A stretch of DNA of 64,000 nt, from positions 54,644,001 through 54,708,000 of the forward strand of contig JAUIMM010000200.1 of NCBI GenBank assembly GCA_031769625.1, written 5' to 3'. Positions within the stretch are counted from its first letter, which is position 1. Every line of letters begins with the position of its first letter. The notes under the pieces are model-generated. The model made no database searches and was not told the DNA's origin. It saw only the letters and a list, made by a program, of their open reading frames with translations. The DNA comes from Taudactylus pleione. Taxonomy: Eukaryota; Chordata; Amphibia; Anura; Myobatrachidae. Shown here in pieces: positions 36,399 through 47,656 of the stretch. The position numbers and the translations under genes were made by a program.

Positions 36399-39300
36399 TT
36401 AAATGTGCTATGCATAGAAAAAAGCAACAATCTAAAAGAATTGTTGACTTTACCACACAACTAGAGCAGCTGGACCTCTTCCACAAACATTCTCACTCCC
36501 CATCAGTGCTCAGGCAACTTCAGAGTGTCTGAGGCGAACTTCAGTCCGTATTGGCTGAACAGACAGAGAAGTCACTAAGGTGGGCAAACCAAAAATTTTA
36601 CAAAAACTCTGTTAGCATCACAGTTGAGGGCTAAAAGAGCTTCTCAAACTATAGCAGCCCTACAAGACCATCAAGATACTATTAACTATAATCCTGTAGC
36701 TATTAACCGCTCTTTCTACGATTACTATAGAACATTATATAATCTTGATAGTCCCCACCAAATTTTACTTCCTCCCTCTTCGGTCGCTCAGGAGAATCTT
36801 GAGTCATGTAGACTCCCCAAACTTTCTGACTCTGCTAGAGCAAAATTGAATATGCCTGTCACCGGGGAGCAGTTGGAATTAGCCCTGAAATCACAGAAAC
36901 CAGCTAAGGCTCCTGATGGGTTACTACAAAACATTCTCAGCCCTGTTGTCTCCTCACCTGGTTTCTGTATATAATAGGATTGTGGAGGGGGAACATTTCC
37001 ACCCTGACTCTCTTAAATCTGTTATTATAGTTCTTCCCAAACTACAAAAAGACCCCACTTGTCAAACTAACTACAGCCGATCTCCTTGTTAAACGCTGAC
37101 ATTAAGCTGTTCGCAAAGGTTCTAGCTAATAGACTGAACTTATTTTTATTGCAGCTGATTAATGCCAACCAAGTCGGTTTTGCCCCTATGAGACAGGACT
37201 TGGACAATACCAGGCGGACGATTAACCTAATCTCCTATATCAATAAATGTAAGATACAGTACCAGCAGTGTTGTTGTCATTCGATGCAGAAAAGGCCTTT
37301 GATAGGCTATCTTAGCTTTTCATGCTTCAAGCCTTACAGACTTATGGCTACTGTGGCAGCTTTATGTCGGCTATTAAGGCTCTATACCATAATCGGTCGG
37401 CCATGGATTCGACTAATAGCCTATCCTTGTTTACCTTGTTACCTATCCTTGTTTACCCTGAGTAACGGTACAAGACAAGGAGACAAGGATGTCCTCTTTC
37501 GCCTTTGCTTTATTCCTTAAGCATAGAACCCCTCACCGCCCAAATTCAGGACAATCCTGATATCAAGGGTGTGTCACTGCAAGGGTCTCAATACAAAATC
37601 TCTGACCTATGACTAACCATAACATCACCCATGACTTCACTGCCTAATTTACAGGCTGCATTACCCGCTTATGGTGACTGCTCGAGGCATAAAGTAAATA
37701 GCACTAAATCAGAGGCTTTAGCATTCAACCTCCCTCCTCCCACACAGAAGCTTTTAAAGATCAATTTTGATTACACCTGGCGACCTATATCTTTTAAGTA
37801 TTTATGGATTATCATTACAAAGGCATATGAACAACTATTTCAGGCTAATTATACCCCTCTATTTCAATTGATCAAAAAGGTTATATCCAGATGGGCTCCC
37901 CTGGATACATTTCATGGACAGGTCATGTTAACGCAGTTAAGATGAATATTCTTCGCAGGTTATTATACCTTTTCCAAACAATCCCAATTGTGGTCCCGGC
38001 CTCTTATCTTCATGAGGTTCAATCATTATGTGGCTCCTTTGTGTGGTCTGATAAAAAAAAACGAGACATTGCAGAGCCTGCTTGGCCAAGTCACCGAGTG
38101 GTGCTCTTCCCATTTTTGATAGATATTTTTCTGCAACACAATTGAGTCACATAACATCATGGCACTCAGAAGAGGGGAGTAGGAAATGGGTATTACTTAA
38201 AAATGGTTTGGTGGGCACCACTTAACTAGTTTTCTTCCATGGCTGCCTCCTAATATGAGACCAGCCTCGGCTCGGGATGTTCCCTGTGTAAGGGCTGTCT
38301 TGCAAGTATGTGCAAACTAAATAAAAGTTTAAAAATGGCACCCTACCCATCCCCCCTGACCCCTTCATGGCGCCATCCTCTTCTCCCACTAGGGTGCATG
38401 CACTCTTATATGCATCCTTGGATATCGGCTAGGATAACTAGAATCATGCATATACAGAGAGACTTTGCCCACCAAAATTTTGCAGATTTGTGCGAAAAAC
38501 ATGGTATGTCTTCTAACTACCAGTTTGCATATTTGCAAATTTGTAGTTTTATTCGCTTGCTCAGTAAACCCCACAAAATACGTCAACTTATTGCATTTGA
38601 ACGTAGATGTATTTACAACCCTGGTTGCAAGGGATCCATTTCAATCTTGTACTCATTGTTAACCCCCCCCCCATCCTCTGACTTTAGGGAACCCTTTGAG
38701 AAGACTTGGGAACAAGACCTTGGGATTAATTTGGAGGAAGATGATTGGGTAGACATTAGGCAATGGGTGGCTAAGTCCTCCATAAATACCAATATTAAAG
38801 GAAACTCCTTCAAAGTGTACTCTCGATGGTACACGATTCCTACAAAACTGCATCAGATTTTCCCGGGGTCTTCGGACCTTTGTTGGAGGCAGTGTGGCCA
38901 AGTTGGTTCCTATTTACATGTGTGGCGGTATTGCCCCCTGATAGCAAAATATTGGGATGAAATCACATCTTTGGTTTTTAAGGTGCTCGGCGTTTCCCCC
39001 TCAAAAGACCCTCTACATATGCTTTTATGTAAACCCACTAGATCCCTCTCTAAACCTCAAAACAAACTATGTGGCCATATTTATAATGCGGCCAAACTGT
39101 TGATTGCTACAAATTGGAAGCAAATAGAGGCTCCGGCAATGACAGTGTTGTTTAATAAAATCTGGTATATAGCCTCCATGGAATATATCACTGAGCTCCT
39201 CCATGATACTGTAATAAAGTTCCATGCTACCTGGGACACCTGGTATTCTGCATTCCATGGACAACTACCCGGAATGGAATGAAGGCGTTTTTTTCTGGGT

Positions 39301-39540
39301 GCTGTACTGTGCTGTAGGTTGCCTACCCTACCCCTCACCCTTTTTTTTTTTTTCTCTGTTCTTTCTTTGTACCCATTTTTTTCTTGTTAAAAATTCAAAA
39401 TTATTAGTTGCATATTAATAGTGATGTATACACTATGTTTGGAAATAATATTTTGTTTGTAATTACTTGTACACAATATGTGTTGGATAATCATGTTGTA
39501 TTTTGTATCAACTATTATAAATAAAGAGATTTAAAAAAAG
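36399..39540 (+). pseudogene. L1-clade LINE, 5'-truncated ORF2 and 3' end
   Basis: Degenerate ORF2 of an L1-type retrotransposon, a combined endonuclease and reverse transcriptase of which only the RT onward remains. Segments in order: FYDYYRTLYNL and a KAPDG motif (36624-36960); LLNADIKLFAKVLANRLN with QVGF and DNTRR (37086-37240); a decayed catalytic zone around 37280-37620 with several frameshifts; KSEALAFN and a KYL.IIITK segment (37690-37820); and a well-preserved C-terminal frame (38308-39282) with a CWRQC...HVWRYC zinc-knuckle-like motif. It ends with AATAAA near 39518 and a short A-rich tail. The endonuclease domain and ORF1 are missing, typical of 5' truncation. Multiple stops and frameshifts show it is inactive. 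Confidence 0.85.
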
Positions 39541-40438
39541 ACCCATACTGTAGGCCCCCACAGGAAAATATTTGAAATAAATTTACTTCAAAAAATGTTT
39601 TATATTTTTAATTGAGAGGCTGACGGTGACTCGCACTCAATCACTGCCTGTTTTGGACAGGACTGTCACATACTGAGCTGGTGTTCTGCATGTGGGCTGT
39701 GGGGTCCACACATTCTCCATGTGGCTTGGTGGCTAGTGCAGTCAGAGTATACACTCAGACAATCATACAGTGCCAAATAGCTCCTCGAGCTAGCAGTTGT
39801 CGGAGGCAGAATAGTGCCGCGCCTCCTCTCCTCTTGACAGCCGCACAGAGCAAGGAGTCCATGTCAGCAGTAGGCGGTGTTGTATGTTGGCTACAACGGC
39901 CCAGCTACAAGGCCCTAGTGTTGTATGTAGATTACAAGGCCCAGCATGCTCTAGCAGATCCAGGACTGTAACTAAATGGAAGGTAAGCGAGCAGTGCAGT
40001 CAGTCAGAGTCCTGGGGACAACACTGTCTCTACCCTACGGCACCCACATTTCGCTTGAAGGGTGCCTGGAATGGCAGCCAGTAGCACTGCCTGGACCATT
40101 CTTTAGATGCATGCATGCCCCCACTACAAAAAAAAAATGGTAGCCAGCCCTAAACCTTGAAGCCTAGGCTTGTATAGCTAAAAATCAGGGCATGAGAAGG
40201 AAAGGACGCACACAAAGGCAGTCTGTAAGCAGCAGCACAGGGGAGTAGGAGGAGGGAGAGGGCGAGGGGAGGAGGAGGTGGAGTTGCAGGCCAGGCCGGC
40301 TCTATCATTAGGCAGGGTATGAGTACAGTAGAGCACCGGTAAGTCATGTGTTACTACTGTCTCACTCACTTGGATCCCCCAACCCCTCTCCCTGCGCTAT
40401 CAGAAGGCACCACTCGGTAATGTGATGTGACATCATAA
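39541..40438. other. Non-coding interval, no gene recognised
   Basis: Mixed sequence with a moderately GC-rich middle (39690-40360) and short frames lacking domains. The phrase ggccggctctatcattaggc near 40294 looks like a transposon terminus. It does not continue the tandem unit interrupted at 36398. Confidence 0.45.
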
Positions 40439-40469
40439 CTCTTATAGTGTCCCAAGTTATTATTATTAC
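40439..40469. repeat. Left arm of a perfect 37-bp palindrome, split by the hAT element
   Basis: The 31 bp starting ctcttatagtgtcccaag, together with caaaac at 45914-45919, form a 37-bp arm perfectly complementary to 45926-45962. The hAT element and one copy of its target duplication lie between the two parts of this arm. Confidence 0.9.
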
Positions 40470-40629
40470 TAGGGGTGAGCGGGTTCGGATTTCTGAAATC
40501 CGAACCCCCCCGAGCCCCCCCGATCCGAGTCCGCTCCGAGTCAGGCTCGACTTTTCCCGCCTGACTCGGATCTGAAATCGAGGCAAAACGTCATCATCCC
40601 GCCTTCCGAGTCTCGCGGGTTTTGGATCC

Positions 40630-40638
40630 TATATAAGG
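40630..40638 (+). promoter_or_regulatory. Probable TATA box of the hAT transposase promoter
   Basis: TATATAAGG lies 160 bp inside the left end, followed by GC-rich sequence and cgccattttc, in the orientation of the transposase. Position and context fit a core promoter; no transcript evidence is available. Confidence 0.5.
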
Positions 40639-40991
40639 TACCCGCGTCGGCGCCATTTTCTCACTCGGCTGTGGACAGTGAAGAGGGAGGGTGGGAGTTA
40701 GGGCTGTGTAGTGTAGTGTAGTGTAGTGTAGTGCTGCTGTTGTCCACTACTTCAAAGTCCATAGGGGCTGGCTGTGTTGTGCTGTGCTGCTGTTGTTAAT
40801 AGGGGCTGTGTCCACTACTTCAAAGTCCATAGGGGCTGGCTGGACTGTGTTGTGCAGTCAGTTCTCCATAGGGGCTGTGTCCACTCCAAAGTCCTGTGCA
40901 GTGTCCCAGTCCTAAAGGAGTGCTGCAGTGTTGTCCGGGGGTGCTCTGTCCATCAGGGGTGCTCCCCCCAAGTGCTAAAAAAATAATATAT

Positions 40992-43080
40992 TTTCTGTGT
41001 TTGTGAATTGTGTGCGCAGTAGCCGCACGTGCATCAACAAAGTAGTGCCAAGCGTGCGCCTGTGTCATAAGTAAAGGGCCGGCTGGCTTGACCGTTAAAG
41101 GGTGCTGTAACCCCCGAAAGTACACTCCAGTCCAAGCCAAAAAAAAATTATTTTCTGTGTTTGTGAATTGTGTGCGCGGTAGCCGCACGTGCATCAACAA
41201 AGTAGTGCCAAGCGTGCGCCTGTGTCATAAGTAAATGGCCGGCTGGCTTGACTGTTAAGGGTGCTGTAACCCCCGAAAGTACACTCCAGTCCAAACCAAA
41301 AAAAAAATTATTTTCTGTGTTTGTGAATTGTGTGCGCAGTAGCCGCACGTGCATCAACAAAGTAGTGCCAAGCGTGCGCCTGTGTCATAAGTAAAGGGCC
41401 GGCTGGCTTGACCGTTAAGGGTGCTGTAACCCCCGAAAGTACACTCCAGTCCAAACCAAAAAAAAAATTATTTTCTGTGTTTGTGAATTGTGTGCGCAGT
41501 AGCCGCACGTGCATCAACAAAGTAGTGCCAAGCGTGCGCCTGTGTCATAAGTAAAGGGCCGGCTGGCTTGACCGTTAAGGGTGCTGTAACCCCCGAAAGT
41601 ACACTCCAGTCCAAACCAAAAAAAAAATTATTTTCTGTGTTTGTGAATTGTGTGCGCAGTAGCCGCACGTGCATCAACAAAGTAGTGCCAAGCGTGCGCC
41701 TGTGTCATAAGTAAAGGGCCGGCTGGCTTGACCGTTAAAGGTGCTGTAACCCCCGAAAGTACACTCCAGTCCAAACCAAAAAAAAAATTATTTTCTGTGT
41801 TTGTGAATTGTGTGCGCAGTAGCCGCACGTGCATCAACAAAGTAGTGCCAAGCGTGCGCCTGTGTCATAAGTAAAGGGCCGGCTGGCTTGACCGTTAAGG
41901 GTGCTGTAACCCCCGAAAGTACACTCCAGTCCAAACCAAAAAAAAAATTATTTTCTGTGTTTGTGAATTGTGTGCGCAGTAGCCGCACGTGCATCAACAA
42001 AGTAGTGCCAAGCGTGCGCCTGTGTCATAAGTAAAGGGCCGGCTGGCTTGACCGTTAAGGGTGCTGTAACCCCCGAAAGTACACTCCAGTCCAAACCAAA
42101 AAAAAAATTATTTTCTGTGTTTGTGAATTGTGTGCGCAGTAGCCGCACGTGCATCAACAAAGTAGTGCCAAGCGTGCGCCTGTGTCATAAGTAAAGGGCC
42201 GGCTGGCTTGACCGTTAAGGGTGCTGTAACCCCCGAAAGTACACTACAGTCCAAACCAAAAAAAAAATAATTTTCTGTGTTTGTGAATTGTGTGCGCAGT
42301 AGCCGCACGTGCATCAACAAAGTAGTGCCAAGCGTGCGCCTGTGTCATAAGTAAAGGGCCGGCTGGCTTGACCGTTAAGGGTGCTGTAACCCCCGAAAGT
42401 ACACTCCAGTCCAAACGAAAAAAAAAATTATTTTCTGTGTTTGTGAATTGTGTGCGCAGTAGCCGCACGTGCATCAACAAAGTAGTGCCAAGCGTGCGCC
42501 TGTGTCATAAGTAAAGGGCCGGCTGGCTTGACCGTTAAGGGTGCTGTAACCCCCGAAAGTACACTCCAGTCCAAACCAAAAAAAAAAAAATTTTCTGTGT
42601 TTGTGAATTGTGTGCGCAGTAGCCGCACGTACATCAACAAAGTAGTGCCAAGCGTGCGCCTGTGTCATAAGTAAAGGGCCGGCTGGCTTGACCGTTAAGG
42701 GTGCTGTAACCCCCGAAAGTACACTCCAGTCCAAACCAAAAAAAAAATTATTTTCTGTGTTTGTGAATTGTGTGCGCAGTAGCCGCACATGCATCAACAA
42801 AGTAGTGCCAAGCGTGCGCCTGTGTCATAAGTAAAGGGCCGGCTGGCTTGACCGTTAAGGGTGCTGTAACCCCCGAAAGTACACTCCAGTCCAAACCAAA
42901 AAAAAAATTATTTTCTGTGTTTGTGAATTGTGTGCACTGTGGCTGCACGTGCATCAACAAAGGAGCAGCGCCAAGCGTGCGCCTGTGTCCCATAAGTAAA
43001 GAGCCGGCTGGCTCATTTCTTAAAGGGTGGTGTAACCCACAAAGTGCACTACTCTCCAGCAAAAATAAAATAATATTTTC
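40992..43080. repeat. 160-bp satellite array inside the hAT element
   Basis: The phrase ttttctgtgtttgtgaattg restarts every 160 bp from 40992 (41152, 41312 and so on to 42912). About twelve units are nearly identical. The copy starting at 42912 and a partial one near 43076 are more divergent and resemble the second array at 43461. Repeated 70-codon frames on the minus strand come from the periodicity and are not genes. The array lies between the TATA box and the transposase start, in what would be leader or intron. Confidence 0.97.
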
Positions 43081-43129
43081 TGTGTTTGTGTGCGCTTTAG
43101 CCGCACGTATATATATCAATATAACATAA

Positions 43130-43461
43130 ATGGAGGACCAAACTTTCTCCGATAAAAATAAAATAGGGAAAGATCAAGAACCACTTCCTCCTAGTGCTGT
43201 TGCTGCTGCTGGGAGTTGTTCATCATCCCAGAGAGGAAGTAGGAACATCACTACTTTTACTAAACAATTGACCCTCCAACAGTCCCTAGCGATGAGGATG
43301 AAGTACGACAGCAGTCATCCTGAAGCAAAACGTATAACTGAGGCCTTGACTGCTATGTTGGTGTTAGACGTGCGTCCGGTATCCGACATTAGTGCAGTGG
43401 GATTTAGACAATTGATGGAGGTAGTGTGTCCTCGGTTCCAAATCCCGTCTAGATTCCACCT
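43130..43461 (+). pseudogene. hAT transposase, N-terminal fragment
   Basis: An open frame starting with ATG at 43130, containing a Ser/Gln-rich stretch, then ITEALTAMLVLDVRPVSD, GFRQLM and CPRFQIPSR, a sequence pattern typical of the region following the BED zinc finger in ZBED-like hAT transposases. After PSR the coding runs directly into satellite sequence (frame ends at 43504). A BED finger upstream was not identified, so it may be lost or lie in a separate exon. The catalytic region that should follow is absent. Confidence 0.75.
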
Positions 43462-44880
43462 GCATCCTCAAAGCAGCAGCGACAAGCGTGCGTCTGTCTG
43501 TTAAAGGGTGGTGACACCCTCAAAGTGTGCTACACAAACAATTAAAATATTGTTCTTTTTTTTCTGTCTTTGTGAATTGTGTGGGCTGTAGCCGCACCTG
43601 CATCCTTAAAGCAGCAGCAACAAGCGTGCGTCTGTCTGTTAAAGGGTGGTGACACCCTCAAAGTGTGCTACACAAACAATTAAAATATTGTTCTTTTTTT
43701 TTTGGTCTTTGTGAAATGTGTGGGCTGTAGCCGCACCTGCATCCTTAAAGCAGCAGCGACAAGCGTGCGTCTGTCTGTTAAAGGGTGGTGACACCCTCAA
43801 AGTGTGCTACACAAATAATTAAAATATTGTTCTTTTTTTTTCTGTCTTTGTGAATTGTGTGAGCTGTAGCCGCACCTGCATCCTTAAAGCAGCAGCGACA
43901 AGCGTGCGTCTGTCTGTTAAAGGGTGGTGACACCCTCAAAGTGTGCTACACAAACAATTAAAATATTGTTCTTTTTTTTTTGGTCTTGTGAAATGTGTGG
44001 GCTGTAGCCGCACCTGCATCCTTAAAGCAGCAGCGACAAGCGTGCGTCTGTCTGTTAAAGGGTGGTGACACCCTCAAAGTGTTCTACACAAACAATTAAA
44101 ATATTGTTCTTTTTTTTTCGGTCTTTGTGAAATGTGTGGGCTGTAGCCGCACCTGCATCCTTAAAGCAGCAGCGACAAGCGTGCGTCTGTCTGTTAAAGG
44201 GTGGTGTAACTCTCAAAGTGCTCCAAAAAATAAAAAACTATTTTTTTAATGTGTTTGTGACTTGTGTGCGATGTAGCCGCACCTGCATCCTTAAAGCAGC
44301 AGCGACAAGCGTGCGTCTGTCTGTTAAAGGGTGGTGACACCCTCAAAGTGTGCTACACAAACAATTAAAATATTGTTCTTTTTTTTTCTGTCTATGTGAA
44401 TTGTGTGGGCTGTAGCCGCACCTGCATCCTTAAAGCAGCAGCGACAAGCGTGCGTCTGTCTGTTAAAGGGTGGTGACACCTCAAAGTGTTCTACACAAAC
44501 AATTAAAATATTGTTCTTTTTTTTTTGGTCTTTGTGAAATGTGTGGGCTGTAGCCGCACCTGCATCCTTAAAGCAGCAGCGACAAGCGTGCGTCTGTCTG
44601 TTAAAGGGTGGTGACACCTCAAAGTGTTCTACACAAACAATTAAAATATTCTTCTTCTTTTTTCTGTCTTTGTGAATTGTGTGGGCTGTAGCCGCACTTG
44701 CATCCTCAAAGCAGCAGCGACAAGCGTGCGTCTGTCTGTTAAAGGGTGGTGTAACCCTCAAAGTGTGCTCCACAAACAATAAAAATATTCTTTTTTTTTT
44801 CTGTCTTTGTGAATTGTGTGGGCTGTAGCCGCACTTGAATCCTCAAAGCAGCAGCGACAAGCGTGCGTCTGTCTGTTAAA
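43461..44880. repeat. About 138-bp satellite array replacing the transposase core
   Basis: About ten units marked by aagcagcagcgacaagcgtg, at 43471, 43609, 43748 and onward, with a period of 138-139 bp. The unit is clearly related to the 160-bp satellite (shared tttgtgaattgtgtg, gtagccgcac, caagcgtgcg and ttaaagggtg phrases) but lacks a segment of roughly 22 bp around gggccggctggcttgac. The array begins inside the PSR codon region and ends just before attacatcggtgacagcatc, where transposase coding resumes. Confidence 0.95.
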
Positions 44881-45196
44881 GGATTACATCGGTGACAGCA
44901 TCCAAGTAGGCATGTCAGACAGTCCGTACCTGTACTGGCAGGAAAAAGAAGCAATTTGGAGGTCCCTGTACAAACTGGCTCTATTTTACCTGAGTTGCCC
45001 CCCCTCCAGTGTGTACTCCGAAAGAGTGTTTAGTGCAGCCGGGAACCTTGTCAGCGAAAGGCGTAGGAGGTTGCTTCCACAAAATGTGGAGAAGATGATG
45101 TTCATAAAATTAATTATCAACTCTTCCAGGGAGACCAGCCTCCAGAACGTACAGAGGGACCTGTGGTTCCAGCAGGGACGAATTAATACTCTGTGA
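44881..45196 (+). pseudogene. hAT transposase, C-terminal dimerisation domain
   Basis: The frame gives YLYWQEKEAIWRSLYKLALF, YLSCPPSSVYSERVFSAAGN, then RRRLLPQNVEKMMFIK. This is the well-known hAT C-terminal (dimerisation) block, with the P-S-S-V-x-S-E-R-x-F-S-x-A-G core intact. The stop is at 45194-45196; an acidic Glu/Asp-rich segment follows in another frame to about 45270. The catalytic residues lie upstream in the part lost to the 138-bp array. Confidence 0.85.
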
Positions 45197-45913
45197 GGAT
45201 GAGGATGTACACACTGAAGAGGGTGAGGAATCGGTGGATGAGGAGGATGAGGATGACATCTTGCCTCCGTAGAGCCAGTTTGTGCAGGGACAGATAAATT
45301 GCCAGCTTGTTTTGTGGGGGCCCAAACGAACCAATCATTTCAGCCACAGTTGTGTGGCAGACCCTGGCGCTGAAATGATTGGTTTGTTAAAGTGTGCATG
45401 TCCTGTTTATACAACATAAGGGTGGGTGGGAGGGCCCAAGGACAATTCCATCTTGCACCTCTTTTTTTTCTTTGCATTATGTACAGTTTGGGGCCTAGTT
45501 TTTCAATGCCATCCTGTCTGCCACTGCAGTTTCACGCCTAGATGGGTCACGTGTTTGTGCCGCCCACTCGTGTCGCTTAGCATAGTCATCCAGCTACCTC
45601 GGTGCAACCTTTTGGACATAAAAACACTATTGTGAGGTGTGAGGTATTCAGAATAGACTGGAAATGAGTGGAAATTAAGGTTATTGAGGTTAATAATAGC
45701 ATAGGAGCAGAAAAACCTACAAATTCTGTGATTTTAGCTGTTTTTATGCTTTTTTTCAAAAAAATACAGATCCAAAACACAAAACCCAGAACCCAAAACA
45801 CGGAAGGGTGGTTTTGGCAAAACCAATCCAGATCCAAAACACGAAGAAAGATCCAGATCCAAAACCAAAACACAAAACACGAAAAGTGGCCGGTGCACAC
45901 CCCTAATTATTAC

Positions 45914-45962
45914 CAAAACTAACAGGTTTTGGTAATAATAATAACTTGGGACACTATAAGAG
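45914..45962. repeat. Right part of the split palindrome
   Basis: Contains the last six bases of the left arm (45914-45919), a 6-bp loop (taacag) and the entire 37-bp right arm (45926-45962). Removing the hAT element and one target copy leaves an 80-bp hairpin with perfect arms. Confidence 0.9.
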
Positions 45963-46079
45963 GTCTGGACTATTATTCTCTTTTTCACCCTTGTGGAGGA
46001 GCGCTTGATAAATGTATTGTCTCTGCTAATTTATGGACGCCCAGAAAACAGTGTTTAAATGGTGCCGACACGACTGAGG

Positions 46080-47656
46080 AGCGACAGGGGCGGTTGTCTT
46101 GGGGCCCCCACACACAGAGGGGCCCCCACACAGGCAGATTATCCACAGATCCTTTGGGCCCGCCAGACACCACCACATGCATAACTATTTTTTTTAAATG
46201 TTCGGGAACCTATTTCGATATAATGCTAGGGGGTTAGATGGAGATCAGACATGGTGGGCAGGAATGGTTGGAGCCGAAACACCAAGCCCTGTCTGTATGC
46301 CGTTTTTTGTCTATTTCCTGCAATGGCGGCTAAGTTGACCTCATGCAAGGTGCGGTGACTGCCTGACATCACACAAGGGGTGGGCAGGGGGAGGCGCGGG
46401 AGAAAATGACTACTGAGTGAGGGACCTGACCAGTCAGTGACAAGTAGCCAGGTGATATGTGATGGAGGTGGTAATGATGACAGGCCACGGGGTGATAGGA
46501 GGGGGGGGGTGATGTGAGGAGGGCAATGACGGAGGGATGATGTGAGATAGGTAATGATGAGTGTGTGTTTGGGGAGGGTGATATGAGGAGGGCAATAATG
46601 AGAGGGCAATGTGAGGAGGGTGATGTGAGGATGGTAATGATGAAGGTAATGTGAGGAGGATAACAATGAAGGGGGAAGAGCTGGGATAATGATAAGGGAG
46701 GAGGGTGATGTGAGGAGGGTAATAAATAATGAGGGCAATGTGAGAAGGGTAATGATAAGGGGGTGATGTGAGGAGGATAATGATGAGGGGGTACTGATGA
46801 GGGGGGTAATGTTGAGGAGGTGTTATGATCTGGGTAATGATAAGGGAGGAGGGTAATGTGAGGAGGATAATTATAAGTGGGTGATATGAGGAGGGGGTGA
46901 TGTGAGCAAGGTAATGACGAGGAGGTGTTTTTCATTGGGGCACTTGAGGAAATAAAATTAAAATATTTTTTATTAACAATTCTAAATATTGCCATAATAA
47001 AAGATGCAACAATGTGTTGAAGATAAAGGTATTAGGTTACAGATAAAGGTATCAGGTTAGTAATGATTGTGTCCCATTGAGTGTTTTTACTGTACGCATC
47101 TTATTGCTAATGTGGTGGATGCCTGGGTGGGGGTGAGTGTAGGAAAGTACCCTGAACCTCATTCTGAGTCAGAAGCAAGTGAAAATGCAGATGGAGCTGA
47201 CGGTTTCAACAGATCAGGCGTACGCACAGTGAAGGGAATTAGACGCCTGTTTGAGACTGATCTTTTTGCACATAATATGGGGTAGGTGAGAGTCCAGAAA
47301 GTAATGATTATAACTGCAGCTATGGATGTAAAAACGGGCAGGATGGGCTTCCATATGCAGATGCACAGATTTTAGGCATACTCAGAATGAATACACAGGC
47401 AGGCTGGATTACCAATGTTTCAATGCTTTAAATGTTCCATTTTCTCAGCGCAGAGTGGCTCCCGGGTCCCCTCATCAGCGTCACGTAACACAAGTCCGTT
47501 ACACTGAGGAGAAGACTTAGGAGCAGCTCTGGCGGCCAGCACACCAGGCGAGTCGACAGTGGAGGGGGGGGGGGAGAGGCTCTGTATGGGGATTTCGGGG
47601 GGGAAGTAGGCGCCGTGTGGCTTGGAGGGGCCCCCACAAGCCTTAATCTGGCCCTG
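46080..47656. mobile_element. hAT-like element with purine-rich minisatellite
   Basis: The right end aatctggccctg near 47645-47656 is the inverse of the cagggccagatt termini at 14832 and (variant) 22855. The left end probably lies near gacaggggcggttgtcttgg at about 46085. Both ends hold ggggcccccaca phrases in inverted relation. The centre holds a minisatellite of gatgtgaggagggtaatgat-type units (46430-46935). No transposase is seen and no target duplication is certain. Confidence 0.5.
46430..46935. repeat. Purine-rich minisatellite, irregular units
   Basis: Many imperfect repeats of gatgtgaggagggtaatgat with units from about 18 to 30 bp. Pro/His/Leu-rich minus-strand frames over it are artefacts. 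Confidence 0.9.

Larger units (their letters stand above)
40470..45905 (+). mobile_element. hAT transposon, 5.4 kb, satellite-filled
   Basis: The left end is taggggtgagcggg and the right end ccggtgcacacccctaa, short inverted repeats with TAGGGGTG termini. Perfect 8-bp target duplications attattac lie at 40462-40469 and 45906-45913. From left to right it carries a GC-rich end, a TATA box (40630), short GTAGT and ggggctg-type repeats (40700-40900), a 160-bp satellite array, the transposase N-terminal region, a 138-bp array, the transposase C-terminal dimerisation domain, an acidic tail and an A/C-rich right end with ccaaaac repeats. It is non-autonomous as it stands because the catalytic core is missing. 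The intact duplication suggests a fairly recent insertion. Confidence 0.93.

Noticed and set aside
40992..42910. Repeated 70-codon minus-strand frames starting MLMHVRLLRTQ
   Set aside because: They recur with the 160-bp satellite period and have no start, splice or domain evidence; they are artefacts of the tandem repeat.
40992..44880. Regularly spaced repeats that could suggest a CRISPR-like array
   Set aside because: Units are contiguous satellite monomers without unique spacers, inside a eukaryotic transposon.
46226..46995. Pro/His/Ser-rich minus-strand frames of 170 and 208 codons
   Set aside because: Translation of an irregular purine-rich minisatellite within a transposon-like element.
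47067..47285. 72-codon frame with an acidic stretch
   Set aside because: Lies inside a hAT-like element next to a minisatellite; no recognised domain and no splice context.
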